Source: an uncultured Sphingomonas sp. (GTDB lineage: Bacteria > Pseudomonadota > Alphaproteobacteria > Sphingomonadales > Sphingomonadaceae). Taken from it: a stretch of DNA of 64,000 nucleotides. Numbering within the stretch: the first letter of the stretch is position 1; the number at the start of each line of letters is the position of its first letter. A program made the position numbers and the translations under genes. Positions 26,463 through 35,818 of this stretch are shown piece after piece. A model generated the notes under the pieces. The model was not told the origin of the DNA. It was given only the letters and a program-made list of their open reading frames with translations, and searched no databases. The stretch lies in the NCBI RefSeq assembly GCF_913777625.1, contig NZ_CAJYTI010000039.1:62001-126000 (forward strand), read 5' to 3'.

Positions 26463-26591
26463 TCAGGACTTCAGCGTGGTCATCTCGACCGGCTTGCCCT
26501 TGGTGCTGGGATTGGACGCGTTCTGCTTCGGCGCCTTTTCGGCCTTCGGCTTGCGCGCTTCCTTGTTCGACTTCTTCTGGCCCTTGGCCAT
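26463..26591 (-). CDS. Small Lys-rich basic protein, 42 residues
   Basis: A short gene starting MAKGQKKSNKEARKPKAEKA and ending VEMTTLKS. Eleven of its 42 residues are lysine, so it is strongly basic and probably nucleic-acid or ribosome associated, though this is inferred from composition only. GGAG lies five bases before the ATG. Very similar short lysine-rich reading frames occur in sphingomonads. It lies last in a same-strand series with the DUF6481, 72-residue and cold-shock genes. Confidence 0.72.
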   Translation of the reverse strand: MAKGQKKSNKEARKPKAEKAPKQNASNPSTKGKPVEMTTLKS

Positions 26592-26639
26592 GGCTACTCC
26601 TGTGGCTTGCGCCGTCGCGACCCGGTGGTCGCGATCGGA

Positions 26640-26981
26640 TCAGCGGGCGCGCTTGGCGTTCTTGCGTGCTGCATAGCGCGCGTCGCGCGCAGCCTTGCGA
26701 TCCGCCTCGGTGGGTACCGGGACGGCCGCGGCGGCTTCTATCGCCCGGATCGCTTCTGCCTTGCTCTCGCGCTTGGCGGCGGCAAGTGCCTCGCGCTCGG
26801 CGAGGGCCGCTGCACGCTTTTCGGCATTGGCCGTTTCGGCCGCCCGGCGACGCTCCCTGGCCGCTGCCAAGGCATCGGCATCGGCGACGGGCCTTGCCCG
26901 CAGCATCGCCAGCGCCCGGCTCTTCGCCGAAGCCGACGCGCGCGCGCGCTCCTGAAATCCCGGAGCGGTATAGGCTACCAT
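26640..26981 (-). CDS. DUF6481 small helical protein
   Basis: A 113-residue protein starting MVAYTAPGFQERARAS. Almost all of it is a charged Ala/Arg/Glu/Lys helix (ALAAARERRRAAETANAEKR, then AEREALAAAKRESKAE) ending in KNAKRAR, as in DUF6481 proteins of sphingomonads. GGGGAGG lies ten bases upstream. It starts four bases after the stop of the 72-residue gene, so they are cotranscribed. Function unknown; a stress or nucleoid role is only a guess. Confidence 0.82.
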   Translation of the reverse strand: MVAYTAPGFQERARASASAKSRALAMLRARPVADADALAAARERRRAAETANAEKRAAALAEREALAAAKRESKAEAIRAIEAAAAVPVPTEADRKAARDARYAARKNAKRAR

Positions 26982-26985
26982 GCTG

Positions 26986-27204
26986 TTACAGCCTCCCCAT
27001 GCGCGTCGGCACGCGGACGACGGCGCCGGTGATGACCTTGCTGCCATAGGCCTTGGCGATGATCGCCGTATCGGCGGCGCTGTTCATCACCACGCGGGTG
27101 CCGCCGGACTGCAGCGTCTCGATCGCGCTGATGACGATGCTGCGCTTGGCGCAGGTCGCGACGACATGCTCCTTCGCGGCGCTGACATTGATTGCTCTGG
27201 ACAT
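26986..27204 (-). CDS. Hypothetical 72-residue protein in the cold-shock cluster
   Basis: Starts MSRAINVSAAKEHVVATCAK with GGAG six bases upstream. The protein is soluble, with one cysteine and the pattern SGGTRVVMNSAADTAIIAKA. I do not recognise a named domain. It sits between the cold-shock gene and the DUF6481 gene in one orientation with tight spacing, suggesting a shared stress transcript. Confidence 0.75.
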   Translation of the reverse strand: MSRAINVSAAKEHVVATCAKRSIVISAIETLQSGGTRVVMNSAADTAIIAKAYGSKVITGAVVRVPTRMGRL

Positions 27205-27250
27205 GCTGTTCTCCGTTTCCTGAAGCAGGGGGTTCCCGCTCGATCCGAAT

Positions 27251-27281
27251 GGAAACGGGCGGGCATTTGCATGCCCGCCCG
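27251..27281 (-). terminator. Hairpin after the cold-shock gene (terminator or attenuator)
   Basis: The arms CGGGCGGGCAT and ATGCCCGCCCG are perfectly complementary over eleven bases with a four-base loop. The minus-strand transcript continues with TTTCC, a weak U tract. It lies between the cold-shock stop codon and the 72-residue gene, so it may let only part of the transcription continue. Confidence 0.6.
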
Positions 27282-27293
27282 ATCCGCGGTGGT

Positions 27294-27500
27294 TCAGGCC
27301 GACTGAAGATTGACGGCCGAGGTCTTGCCCCGACGGTCCGTCTCCAGCTCGTAGGAAACGCGCTGGTCCTTATCGAGCGTGTGCATGCCTGCGCGCTCGA
27401 CGGCCGAGATGTGGACGAAGGCGTCGCCGCCGCCGGTTTCCGGCGCGATAAAGCCGTAGCCCTTGTCGTTATTGAAGAATTTCACGGTTCCGGTGATCAT
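27294..27500 (-). CDS. Cold-shock domain protein
   Basis: A 68-residue CspA-type single-strand nucleic-acid-binding protein (MITGTVKFFNNDKGYGFIAP). RNP1 is KGYGFI and RNP2 is DAFVHIS. Likely an RNA chaperone active in the cytosol. AAAGGA lies before the ATG. It is the first gene of the small-protein series on this strand. Whether it responds to cold cannot be read here. Confidence 0.93.
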   Translation of the reverse strand: MITGTVKFFNNDKGYGFIAPETGGGDAFVHISAVERAGMHTLDKDQRVSYELETDRRGKTSAVNLQSA

Positions 27501-27830
27501 ATGGGCATCCTTTGTCCCAGGCATGACGGGCATGCGCCAACAGCGGCGCATCCCGGCTTCGGTGAGGCTAGAAAGGGACAAAGGGAGGAGCCTAAGCGGC
27601 CCAATATCCGTCGCATGCGACGTCAGCGCTATTCATATGGGATGACCGGCGGGGATTGTTAGGGTGTGCCGCATGTTTTTTGCAGCGCCCCGCCGATTAT
27701 TTGGAAGTTCGAGCGGGTGCGGCGCTCTGTGCCGTCCATCTCTGCCTCTGGCGGGCGCCAATAGGGAAGACCTACGTGGTTTCACGGTGCGATCCAGGCC
27801 ATGGTGCGCATCTCCCTCTATGAAGGGAAT
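27501..27830. other. Intergenic region between the cold-shock gene and the Ala/Glu/Lys-rich protein gene
   Basis: About 330 bases with no convincing gene. It must hold the divergent promoters of both flanking genes and a long 5' leader for the cold-shock gene. The segment 27600-27720 is AT-richer than its surroundings. No clear conserved operator is seen. Confidence 0.5.
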
Positions 27831-28613
27831 ATGAAGCTCTCCGCCGTCTCCTTCTCCGCCCTGGCGTCGATGGCGCCGCCGCGCAGTACCGCCACGGGCG
27901 CGCCGACGGGCGCCCCGACCGACGCAGCACCCTCCCGGCAGGAGGAGATGGCCGCGCGCAAGTTGCAGCAGGCGAAGGATGCCGTCGCTACCTTGAAGAC
28001 GATCAAGACCACGACCAGCGACGACCAGAAGGCGCGCGCAGCGCAGAAGGTGAAGGAGCTCAAGGCGCGGCTCCAGGCGCTCAAGATGATCTATGCGGGC
28101 GACCCCAAGAAGCTGGCCAGGCTCGCCGCGCAGATCGCCCGCGAGCTTGCCGCTGCGGTGCGGAGCTATACCAGCGCCGGCGGCGGCGCCGGCGATCTCG
28201 GCGGAGCCGATGCGAGCGAAGGCGCGGCCGGCGGCACGGCGGCGGGGGAAGCCCCGACCGACGCGGGCGAACCGGACGCCGCCAAAAGCGCGGCGCCTGA
28301 AGCGGCCGCGCCGGAGCCGGCGCAGCCGGACGCCGACGCCGACGAGTCCAAGGCCGAGGTGCCTGGCACTCGCCCATCGACCGGCGACCAGCGCGCCACC
28401 GGGACGGCGCGCGACAAGGCCGACGAGGACTTCAAGAACGAGGCGCGGGACCTTGCCCGCGCGCTCAAGGCTGCGCTCCGCCGCAAGCATGCGAAGCACC
28501 AGGACGACGACGGAGACCAGCGCTCGGGGGCGCTGGCGCTGGCATCGGTCGATCAGGCGCTGGGCGCGCTGCCGATGTCCGATGTCGGCGTCGCGGCACT
28601 GGCGGGGATCTGA
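27831..28613 (+). CDS. Ala/Lys/Glu-rich low-complexity protein, unknown function
   Basis: The 260-residue product starts MKLSAVSFSALASMAPPRST. Residues about 35-110 form a probable coiled coil rich in Ala, Lys, Gln and Glu (RQEEMAARKLQQAKDAVATL, QKVKELKARLQALKMIY). A glycine/alanine/proline/acidic middle section (about 115-195) follows, then a basic helix (DLARALKAALRRKHAKHQDD). No signal peptide or enzyme motif. A start ten codons earlier at 27801 is possible; the GAAGGG spacing at 27831 is short. Related N-termini and GDxKKLAxLAxQIAxELAAAV patterns occur in other sphingomonad hypotheticals. Confidence 0.75.
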   Translation: MKLSAVSFSALASMAPPRSTATGAPTGAPTDAAPSRQEEMAARKLQQAKDAVATLKTIKTTTSDDQKARAAQKVKELKARLQALKMIYAGDPKKLARLAAQIARELAAAVRSYTSAGGGAGDLGGADASEGAAGGTAAGEAPTDAGEPDAAKSAAPEAAAPEPAQPDADADESKAEVPGTRPSTGDQRATGTARDKADEDFKNEARDLARALKAALRRKHAKHQDDDGDQRSGALALASVDQALGALPMSDVGVAALAGI

Positions 28614-28623
28614 CGCCCGCATA

Positions 28624-28746
28624 TCCTCCCCCGCCAGGGGGAGGTGGCGCGCAACGCGCGACGGAGGGCGAGGTCAGCGACCAACCAGCCGCCGTGCGTC
28701 CTCCCCCTCCGTCAGGCTGCGCGTGACACCTCCCCCTGGGGGGGAG
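28624..28746. repeat. REPIN-like palindromic element, family B
   Basis: Mirror-symmetric about 123-bp element filling the gap between the Ala-rich gene and argF. The left arm CCTCCCCCGCCAGGGGGAGG matches the right arm CACCTCCCCCTGGGGGGGAG in inverted orientation, and inner blocks CGACGGAGGG and CCCTCCGTC are also inverted. Each end can fold on itself into a hairpin. Confidence 0.85.
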
Positions 28747-28759
28747 AATTAGGAGACTC

Positions 28760-29677
<918 letters not shown>

Positions 29678-29680
29678 AAC

Positions 29681-29814
29681 ATCCTCCCCGGCACGGGGAG
29701 GGGGACCGCGACGCGGAGCGTCGGGGTGGAGGGGGGTCTCCACCAGCGACGCCCTTTGCGGAAATCCCCCTCCACCATGCTTCGCATGGTCCCCCTCCCC
29801 GTCCCGGGGAGGAT
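29681..29814. repeat. REPIN-like palindromic element, family A, copy 1
   Basis: A 134-bp element exactly filling the gap between argD and argF. Left end ATCCTCCCCGGCACGGGGAG and right end CCCCGTCCCGGGGAGGAT are inverted copies, with inner inverted blocks GGTGGAGGGGG and CCCCCTCCACC. Two more copies occur at 35684 and 45906. Confidence 0.9.
29683..29701 (-). promoter_or_regulatory. REP-derived hairpin covering the argF ribosome binding site
   Basis: On the minus strand CCTCCCCG and CGGGGAGG form a perfect eight-base-pair stem with a three-base loop. The 3' arm is the argF Shine-Dalgarno itself, ending five bases before the ATG, so folding would hide it. Confidence 0.55.
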
Positions 29815-29825
29815 CGGTTGAGTCC

Positions 29826-31022
29826 TCAGGCCGCGGCGGGCACCGCGAAGCTGCGCGCGCCGGCGCTCAGCTTGTCGATCGCCTCGGCGATGTGGCTTTC
29901 GTCGATCACCAGCGGCGGCAGCACGCGGAACACGTTCTCGCCCGCCGCCACGGTCAGCAGCCCGTGATGGTCGCGCAGATGGGCGACGAAGTCGCGGCTC
30001 ACCACCGTGTCCTTCATCTTGATGCCGAGCATCAGCCCCTTGCCGCGAATCTCCTCGAACAGGTGATCATGGTTGGGGATCATCTGCTCGAAGGCCTGGC
30101 GCAGCCGCTCGCCCATGCGGGTGACATGCTCGAGGAAGCCTGGCTCCTCCATCACGTCGAGCACCGCCATGCCGGCGGCCATGCCCAGCGGGTTGCCGCC
30201 ATAGGTGGAACCGTGCGTGCCGGCGACCATGCCCTTGGCCGCTTCCTCGGTGGCGAGGCAGGCGCCGAGCGGGAAGCCGCCGCCGATGCCCTTGGCCGAG
30301 GTCATGATGTCCGGCGTGATGCCGTAATGCTCATAGGCCCACATCTTGCCGGTCCGGCCATAGCCGCACTGGATCTCGTCGAGGATCAGCAGCAGGCCGT
30401 GCGCGTCGCACGCCTTGCGCAGGCCCTGGATGAACTCGGGCTTGCCCGCGGTCATGCCGCCCTCGCCCTGGATCGTCTCGACCAGGAAGCCGGCGGTCTC
30501 GCCGTCGATCTTGGCGAGCGCACCTTCCAGATCGTTGAACGGCACATAGTCGAAGCCCGGCAGCAGCGGCTCGAACCCGTCGCGCATCTTGCCCTGGTCG
30601 GTCGCCGAGATCGCGCCCAGCGAGCGGCCGTGAAAGGCGTTCTTGAACGTGATCAGCTTGTGCCGCTGCGGGTTGCCGTTGACGTAATGATAGCGCCGCG
30701 CGACCTTGATCGCGCACTCGATCGCCTCGACGCCCGAGTTGGTGAAGAACACCGTGTCGGCGAAGCTGTGCTTCAGGATGCGCTCGGCCAGCGCCTCGCC
30801 CTGGGGCGAGCCGTAGAGGTTCGACACGTGCATCAGCGTGGCGGCTTGGTCGGCGATCGCCTTCACCAGATGCGGGTGGCCATGGCCCAGCGCGTTGACG
30901 GCGATACCGGCGGCGAAGTCGAGATAGCGTTCCCCTCGTTCCCCGATCAGGTAGCAGCCCTCGCCTCGCACCGGCCGCACACCGCACCGCGGGTAGACGG
31001 GCATGAGCGGGGTGATGGTCAT
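29826..31022 (-). CDS. argD: Acetylornithine/succinyldiaminopimelate aminotransferase
   Basis: PLP enzyme of arginine synthesis. The 398-residue protein begins MTITPLMPVYPRCGVRPVRG, with the PLP-binding lysine in TSAKGIGGGFPLGA and the cofactor region FFTNSGVEAIECAIKVARRY; the ILDEIQCGYGRTGKMW segment is also typical. AAGGAG lies ten bases upstream. First gene of argD-argF; a terminator-like hairpin precedes it and separates it from the patatin gene. Confidence 0.95.
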   Translation of the reverse strand: MTITPLMPVYPRCGVRPVRGEGCYLIGERGERYLDFAAGIAVNALGHGHPHLVKAIADQAATLMHVSNLYGSPQGEALAERILKHSFADTVFFTNSGVEAIECAIKVARRYHYVNGNPQRHKLITFKNAFHGRSLGAISATDQGKMRDGFEPLLPGFDYVPFNDLEGALAKIDGETAGFLVETIQGEGGMTAGKPEFIQGLRKACDAHGLLLILDEIQCGYGRTGKMWAYEHYGITPDIMTSAKGIGGGFPLGACLATEEAAKGMVAGTHGSTYGGNPLGMAAGMAVLDVMEEPGFLEHVTRMGERLRQAFEQMIPNHDHLFEEIRGKGLMLGIKMKDTVVSRDFVAHLRDHHGLLTVAAGENVFRVLPPLVIDESHIAEAIDKLSAGARSFAVPAAA

Positions 31023-31071
31023 GGGAACAATACTCCTTACGAGAAAAAGGGTAGGAAAACTCCAGAAACGC

Positions 31072-31098
31072 AAAAGGGCGACCTATCCGGGCCGCCCT
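31072..31098 (-). terminator. Terminator between the patatin gene and argD
   Basis: On the minus strand AGGGCGGCC pairs with GGTCGCCCT (one G-U pair) with a six-base loop, followed by TTTTGCGTTT. It lies 56 bases after the patatin stop codon. Confidence 0.75.
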
Positions 31099-31153
31099 CT
31101 CGCATAATTAGAGCCGGTTGGCCCCGCAGGTCAACCTGCCTTTATGGCGGTGC

Positions 31154-32572
31154 CTAGGGCTGTGCCGGCACCCGGTGGTTCCATTGCTGGGTGACGCCCC
31201 GGCTGCGGCCGTAATCGGCGGTGCAGGCCATATACCAGGGATAGAATTGCATCGGCTTGGCCAGGGCGTCGATCGCCTGCCACTGGGCGCAGGTCTTGCC
31301 GTTGAAGACATGGTCGTCGGGCTGCTCGCCGCCCGGCGCCGCCGTGAGCGACGCCATCCGCAGCCAGCCATAGCGCAGCCCCAGCTCCTCCACCTGCGCG
31401 GCGGAGAAGCTGTAGACCTGTGTCTCGAGCAGATCGACCGCGCGCAGCGCCGCCGTCACCGCCGACCAGCGCTGCATCGGCGCACCGTCGCTGGTCCAGG
31501 TGCCGGGGTTCATCGAGGTGTTGACCATCAGCGTGATCTCCGCCGTGCCGCCCGAGCCCGCAGCTTCGAATGCGCGGAGCTGCGGCTGGAGGAACATGCC
31601 GAAGCGCGCGCCGCCATCCATGTACATCTCGGTCGTCGCCGGGTTCTGCAGCGTCACCGGCGGCACGCCGGGCGGGACCGAGGACGACGCGAGCAGCGCA
31701 TCGACATAGCAGCCATGGATCCGCTCCTCGTCCGCCACCGACAGGCTGTGCGACGCCATCGGCGCGACCAGCGCGGTCAGGTCGATCGAATAGGCCTTGC
31801 CGTCGTCGAGATTGCTGACGCCGACGAGCAGCCGGCGATTCTTCTGCCCCTCCTCCGCGACGAGACGCAGCGTCTCGAGGCTCATGATCTTGAGCAGCCG
31901 GGCGCGCAGCGGTCCGAAGGTCGCGCTCGATCCTCGGAGCACCGCCCCCAGCCCGGCGCCGCCGGCGCGCACGCGCAGCAGATCGGCTTCCTTGAGGATC
32001 GAATAGGCGAGCACGAGATCGCCGACATTGGAGGTGCCGGGTTTCACCACGAAGCCGGTATCGCCTTCCTGCCCGGACAGCGGTCCGTCGACCCAGGCCG
32101 GATAGTCGCGGTCGCCCGGCACCCGCTGGTTGGCGAGGAACAGCAGCGTGCTCTGCAGCGATCCGGTGCTGACGCCGGTGACGATATCCCAGCTGGGCAG
32201 CGCCCCCGCCTGCGCCTGGCCGTAGAAGAAGCCCGCGCCGAACGCGCCGTGCTGGCCCCCGCCGCTCAGCGCGAGGAACCGGTCGGGCTCGACGGCCAAG
32301 GCCCTCAGCTCGGGCGTTGCGGCGAGCGGCCCCCGTTTGCTCCGCCGGCGCGCGCGCAGCGCGTCGGCCAGCGGGTCGTCCGTCGGAGCACCGGCGCGCA
32401 GCAAGGCGTTTTCGGTGGCAGGGTGCCGCAGTCGCGCCTGCCATTCGGGCGTCACGTCGATCGGCCGCATCGCATAGTTGCAGCCCTGGATCGGCTTGGG
32501 ACGCGGCTGGCTGCAAGCGGCCAGCGACAGTCCTGCTGCCGCAAACAGCGCCAAGGAACGCAGCAATTTCAT
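31154..32572 (-). CDS. Patatin-like phospholipase, lipoprotein
   Basis: The 472-residue precursor has a lipoprotein signal (MKLLRSLALFAAAGLSLAAC, Cys20). The patatin domain shows the oxyanion loop LSGGGQHGAFGAGF, the nucleophile elbow GVSTG and the catalytic Asp in MDGG, so a Ser-Asp dyad hydrolase acting on lipids is expected. It would be anchored to the envelope. Such anchored patatins occur in proteobacteria; the substrate is unknown. Upstream lies the HD-GYP gene, 68 bases away in the same orientation. Confidence 0.9.
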   Translation of the reverse strand: MKLLRSLALFAAAGLSLAACSQPRPKPIQGCNYAMRPIDVTPEWQARLRHPATENALLRAGAPTDDPLADALRARRRSKRGPLAATPELRALAVEPDRFLALSGGGQHGAFGAGFFYGQAQAGALPSWDIVTGVSTGSLQSTLLFLANQRVPGDRDYPAWVDGPLSGQEGDTGFVVKPGTSNVGDLVLAYSILKEADLLRVRAGGAGLGAVLRGSSATFGPLRARLLKIMSLETLRLVAEEGQKNRRLLVGVSNLDDGKAYSIDLTALVAPMASHSLSVADEERIHGCYVDALLASSSVPPGVPPVTLQNPATTEMYMDGGARFGMFLQPQLRAFEAAGSGGTAEITLMVNTSMNPGTWTSDGAPMQRWSAVTAALRAVDLLETQVYSFSAAQVEELGLRYGWLRMASLTAAPGGEQPDDHVFNGKTCAQWQAIDALAKPMQFYPWYMACTADYGRSRGVTQQWNHRVPAQP

Positions 32573-32640
32573 GGTATTCCCCCGTTTCTCGGCACCCGCC
32601 CCCGCGAGTCCCGGACCGCTATCTTAGCGCGAAACGGTTT

Positions 32641-34005
32641 TTACTTCGTAACGATTTCGCTGAGCGCGGCGAAACAGTCGCCGTCGATCGCCTTGCCCAC
32701 CTCGCCCGCCATGATGCCCAGCGCCTTCTCCACCGGCATGGCGGCGCGATAGGGGCGATCGGCGGTGAGCGCGTCGTAAAAGTCGCATACGGTGATGATC
32801 CGCGCCTCGCGGGCGATCAGCATCGCGTCGAGCCCCAGCGGATAGCCGCGCCCGTCCAGCCGCTCGTGATGCGCGCCCGCCACCGCCGCCATGTCGCGCA
32901 AGGGACCGATCCGCGAGAGGATGGCGGTGGTGTGCGCGGCATGGCTGCGCATCTCCTCCCATTCGCCGTCGTCGAGCTTGCCGGGCTTTTCGAGCACCCG
33001 GCTGCTCACCGCCAGCTTGCCGACATCGTGGAGCATCGCGCCGCGCTTGAGCGTCCGCAGGTCCGCGCCGCCCAGCCCCATCGCCGCGCCCAGCGCCCCG
33101 GCATAATAGCCTACCCGGCCCGAATGCCCGCCCGTATAGGGGCTCTTGGCGTCGATCACCGCGCCGAACGCCGCGGCAATGTCGTCGAGATAGTCCTCGT
33201 CCACCGCGACGCGCTGTTCCGCGGGCTCGAAGGCGCGGACGCGTGTTTCGAGAGCGGGGTGGGTGACCTCTGCCCAGAAGGCGGGATCGCGGGCGAGCGC
33301 GACGAAGCATTGCGCCAGTGCCGGCTCGAACCAGCTGCCCGATCGCGCGCGGACTTCCTCGATCGCGGCGTCCGCCCCGGCGGCGGCGTGGAACACGTCG
33401 GCGATCTGGGCGAGCAGCGCGAGGCGCGCCGCCAGCGGAATCGCGTCGCCGCGCAGGCGCAGCGGCTTGCCGGTGCCGTCCCAATGCTCGTCGAGCCCGG
33501 CGATCGCCTGCGCTACCGGCTCGGGAAAGCGGAGCTGGCGGGCGATGTCCGCGCCGCGGGTGCAGCGCGTCTGGATCAGGTCGGTGACGACGGCATTGCC
33601 GTCGCGCAGGATGGCGAGGATCGCCTTGGCCCGGGCGCCGAGCGGATGCCCGCGTCCCGTGCGGCGGAACACATAGTTGAGCGTCGGCGCGAGGCCGACC
33701 GCGAGCAGCTTGTGCTCCTGCTTCACCTGGCGGTCGTCGGCCAGATACAGCTCGGCGATCCGCGCGGCGTTGCTGCTGCAGCCCAGATCCTTGAGCAGCG
33801 TGGCGTAGTAGATCGTGCGTCGCTCTGCGGCCGGCAGCTTCAGCGCCACCGCCATGCGGCTGGCGATCCAGCAGGCGCGCAGCGCATGCCCCTCGGGCTG
33901 CCCCTCGGTCAGGTCGAGCGCGTAGGAAAAGGCGCCGAGAATTTCCGCCAGCGAGGTGGTGCCGTCGCTGCTTGTGTCGAACTGGCCGGCGTGCTGATGG
34001 AGCAT
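32641..34005 (-). CDS. Two-domain HD-GYP-type phosphohydrolase (c-di-GMP phosphodiesterase-like)
   Basis: A 454-residue cytosolic protein. The C-terminal half (from about residue 280) is an HD-GYP domain with GGHSGRVGYY, the HD pair in AMLHDVGKLAVS and the GYP-type loop HHERLDGRGYPLG followed by ITVCDFYDALTADRPYR. The N-terminal half looks like a second, degenerate domain of the same fold: the expected HD pair reads LLKDLGC, and a later loop reads LDEHWDGTGKPLRL. So one active and one pseudo-domain are likely. It may lower c-di-GMP levels, affecting attachment or motility. No receiver or sensor domain. Confidence 0.88.
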   Translation of the reverse strand: MLHQHAGQFDTSSDGTTSLAEILGAFSYALDLTEGQPEGHALRACWIASRMAVALKLPAAERRTIYYATLLKDLGCSSNAARIAELYLADDRQVKQEHKLLAVGLAPTLNYVFRRTGRGHPLGARAKAILAILRDGNAVVTDLIQTRCTRGADIARQLRFPEPVAQAIAGLDEHWDGTGKPLRLRGDAIPLAARLALLAQIADVFHAAAGADAAIEEVRARSGSWFEPALAQCFVALARDPAFWAEVTHPALETRVRAFEPAEQRVAVDEDYLDDIAAAFGAVIDAKSPYTGGHSGRVGYYAGALGAAMGLGGADLRTLKRGAMLHDVGKLAVSSRVLEKPGKLDDGEWEEMRSHAAHTTAILSRIGPLRDMAAVAGAHHERLDGRGYPLGLDAMLIAREARIITVCDFYDALTADRPYRAAMPVEKALGIMAGEVGKAIDGDCFAALSEIVTK

Positions 34006-34067
34006 GGATGCGCTTCCTCTGGGAAGCCCAAGCCCTTAGCCTGCAGCCGCTTAAGCCTTGGTTTCGC

Positions 34068-34907
34068 TCAGCTCTTAATTTTCCAGCCGCGCCGCAGCAG
34101 CCCGTAGCAGAACAGCCCCAGCACCACGTCGAGCGCCAGGATCACGAGGCTGCCGACGAGGATCGGCGAATCGGCGACGCCGAGGAAGCCGTAGCGGAAG
34201 CCGGAGATGATGTAGAAGAACGGGTTGGCATGGCTGATCGCGCGGAACACCGGCGAGAGATTCTCGACCGAGTAGAAGGTGCCCGAGAGCAGCGCGAGCG
34301 GCGCCACCACGAAGTTGGTCACCGCCGCGGCATGGTCGAACTTCTCCGCCCAGATCGAGGTCATCACCCCCATCAGCGCGAGGAACAGCGAGCCGAGAAA
34401 GCCGAACCACAGCACCGCCCAGAAATGTGCCGGGAAGACGTGGACGCCCCACAGCGCCATCGCCAGCCACACCGTGCCGCCGACGCAGAAGGCGCGCGTC
34501 ACCGATCCGCCGGCAAGCGCCGCCAGCATCTCGCCGGTCGACAGCGGCGGCATCAGATAGTCGACGATCGTCCCCTGGATCTTGCCGACCAGCAGCGAGA
34601 AGCTGGCATTGGCGAAGGCGTTCTGCAGCATCCCCATCACGATCAGGCCGGGCGCGATGAAATCGGCGTAATGAATCGAGACACCGTCGAGCGTCACCAT
34701 GCGCCCGCCGCCACCCAGCGCGACGGTGAAGATCACCAGATACAGCAGGGTCGTGACCGCCGGCGCCCACACCGTCTGGAGCTGCACCTTGAAGAAACGG
34801 CGCACCTCCTTGATATAGAGGGTGCGCAAGCCTCCCCAGTTGACGTTGCGAATCACCGGAACGCCCGGCTCGGGAAGCTGTGAACCGATTTCGGGGTGGC
34901 TGCTCAT
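34068..34907 (-). CDS. ABC-2 type transporter permease (YadH-like)
   Basis: A 279-residue inner-membrane protein starting MSSHPEIGSQLPEPGVPVIR, with a conserved N-terminal amphipathic helix (LYIKEVRRFFKVQLQTVWAP) and six membrane segments; VVAPLALLSGTFYSVENLSP is the ABC-2 signature. The ATPase partner is not adjacent in this window, as is sometimes the case for such permeases. Probably exports a lipid or polysaccharide. Divergent from gcrA with about 50 bases between starts. Confidence 0.9.
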   Translation of the reverse strand: MSSHPEIGSQLPEPGVPVIRNVNWGGLRTLYIKEVRRFFKVQLQTVWAPAVTTLLYLVIFTVALGGGGRMVTLDGVSIHYADFIAPGLIVMGMLQNAFANASFSLLVGKIQGTIVDYLMPPLSTGEMLAALAGGSVTRAFCVGGTVWLAMALWGVHVFPAHFWAVLWFGFLGSLFLALMGVMTSIWAEKFDHAAAVTNFVVAPLALLSGTFYSVENLSPVFRAISHANPFFYIISGFRYGFLGVADSPILVGSLVILALDVVLGLFCYGLLRRGWKIKS

Positions 34908-34959
34908 GGCGCGATCGCGTACCCGCTGACGCCGCCGCCCGCAAGACGAAGGAACCGAA

Positions 34960-35673
34960 GTGAGCTGGACCGACGAGCGTATCGAAACGCTGAAGAAGAT
35001 GTGGGACAGCGGCCTGACCGCGACGCAGATCGCCGAGGAACTGGGCGGCGTGTCGCGCAACGCGGTGATCGGCAAGGCCCACCGCCTCGGCCTCCCCTCG
35101 CGTCCCTCGCCGGTAAAGGCCAACGAAGCCAAGGCCGCCGCGGCCGCCAATGCGGCACCCGCCGCGCCGGCCGAGCCCAAGCCCGCGCCTGCGCCCAAGC
35201 CCGCCCCGGCCGCGCCGCGCGCCCAGGCCGAGGCGCCCGCCCCGGCACCCCGCGCCGCCGCCCCCGCGCCAGCCGCGCCGGCCCCGATCGACGACGAGGA
35301 CGACGCCGAGCCGGCGGCCCCCCGCGCGCCGCAGCCGGTGCTGCGCTCGGTCGGCCCGGGCGGCTTTATCCGCCAGAATCCGGGCGAACAGGCCCCGCCG
35401 ATCGCGCCCGCCCCGCCGCGCCGCCTGGTCCCCGCCAAGCCGAGCGAGGCGATCGCCGGCAAGACGACTCTGCTCGATCTCAACGACAAGATCTGCAAAT
35501 GGCCGCTCGGCCATCCCGGCGAGCCGGACTTCCACTTCTGCGGCGACAAGGTGAACCCGGGCTTCCCCTATTGCGTCGAGCATTGCGGCCACGCCTATCA
35601 GGCGCAGCTCCCCCGCCGCGACCGTCGCCCGGCGCCGACCATGCCGTTCGGCGGCACCCCGCGGCCGCGGTGA
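34960..35673 (+). CDS. gcrA: Cell-cycle regulator GcrA
   Basis: Alphaproteobacterial transcription cofactor that binds sigma-70 RNA polymerase and methylated GANTC promoters. The 237-residue protein opens with the diagnostic MSWTDERIETLKKMWDSGLT and the helix SRNAVIGKAHRLGL, has a long Ala/Pro linker (about residues 50-110) and ends in a cysteine-containing domain (DKICKWPLGHPGEPDFHFCG, then PYCVEHCGHAY). Start is GTG with AAGGAA upstream. This gene is one of the best markers that the DNA is alphaproteobacterial. Confidence 0.95.
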   Translation: MSWTDERIETLKKMWDSGLTATQIAEELGGVSRNAVIGKAHRLGLPSRPSPVKANEAKAAAAANAAPAAPAEPKPAPAPKPAPAAPRAQAEAPAPAPRAAAPAPAAPAPIDDEDDAEPAAPRAPQPVLRSVGPGGFIRQNPGEQAPPIAPAPPRRLVPAKPSEAIAGKTTLLDLNDKICKWPLGHPGEPDFHFCGDKVNPGFPYCVEHCGHAYQAQLPRRDRRPAPTMPFGGTPRPR

Positions 35674-35683
35674 TTATCTAAGT

Positions 35684-35818
35684 TCCTCCCCGGAACGGGG
35701 AGGGGGACCAAGACGCGTGGCGGCTTGGTGGAGGGGGATCGCCGCAGGCGAGTCCGATGCGGACACCCCCCTCCACCACCGCCTTCGGCGGCGGTCCCCC
35801 TCCCCGTGCCGGGGAGGA
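35684..35818. repeat. REPIN-like palindromic element, family A, copy 2
   Basis: A 135-bp copy between gcrA and parE with ends TCCTCCCCGGAACGGGGAGG and CCCCGTGCCGGGGAGGA in inverted orientation and the inner inverted blocks GGTGGAGGGGG and CCCCCTCCACC. The middle differs from copy 1. Confidence 0.9.
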
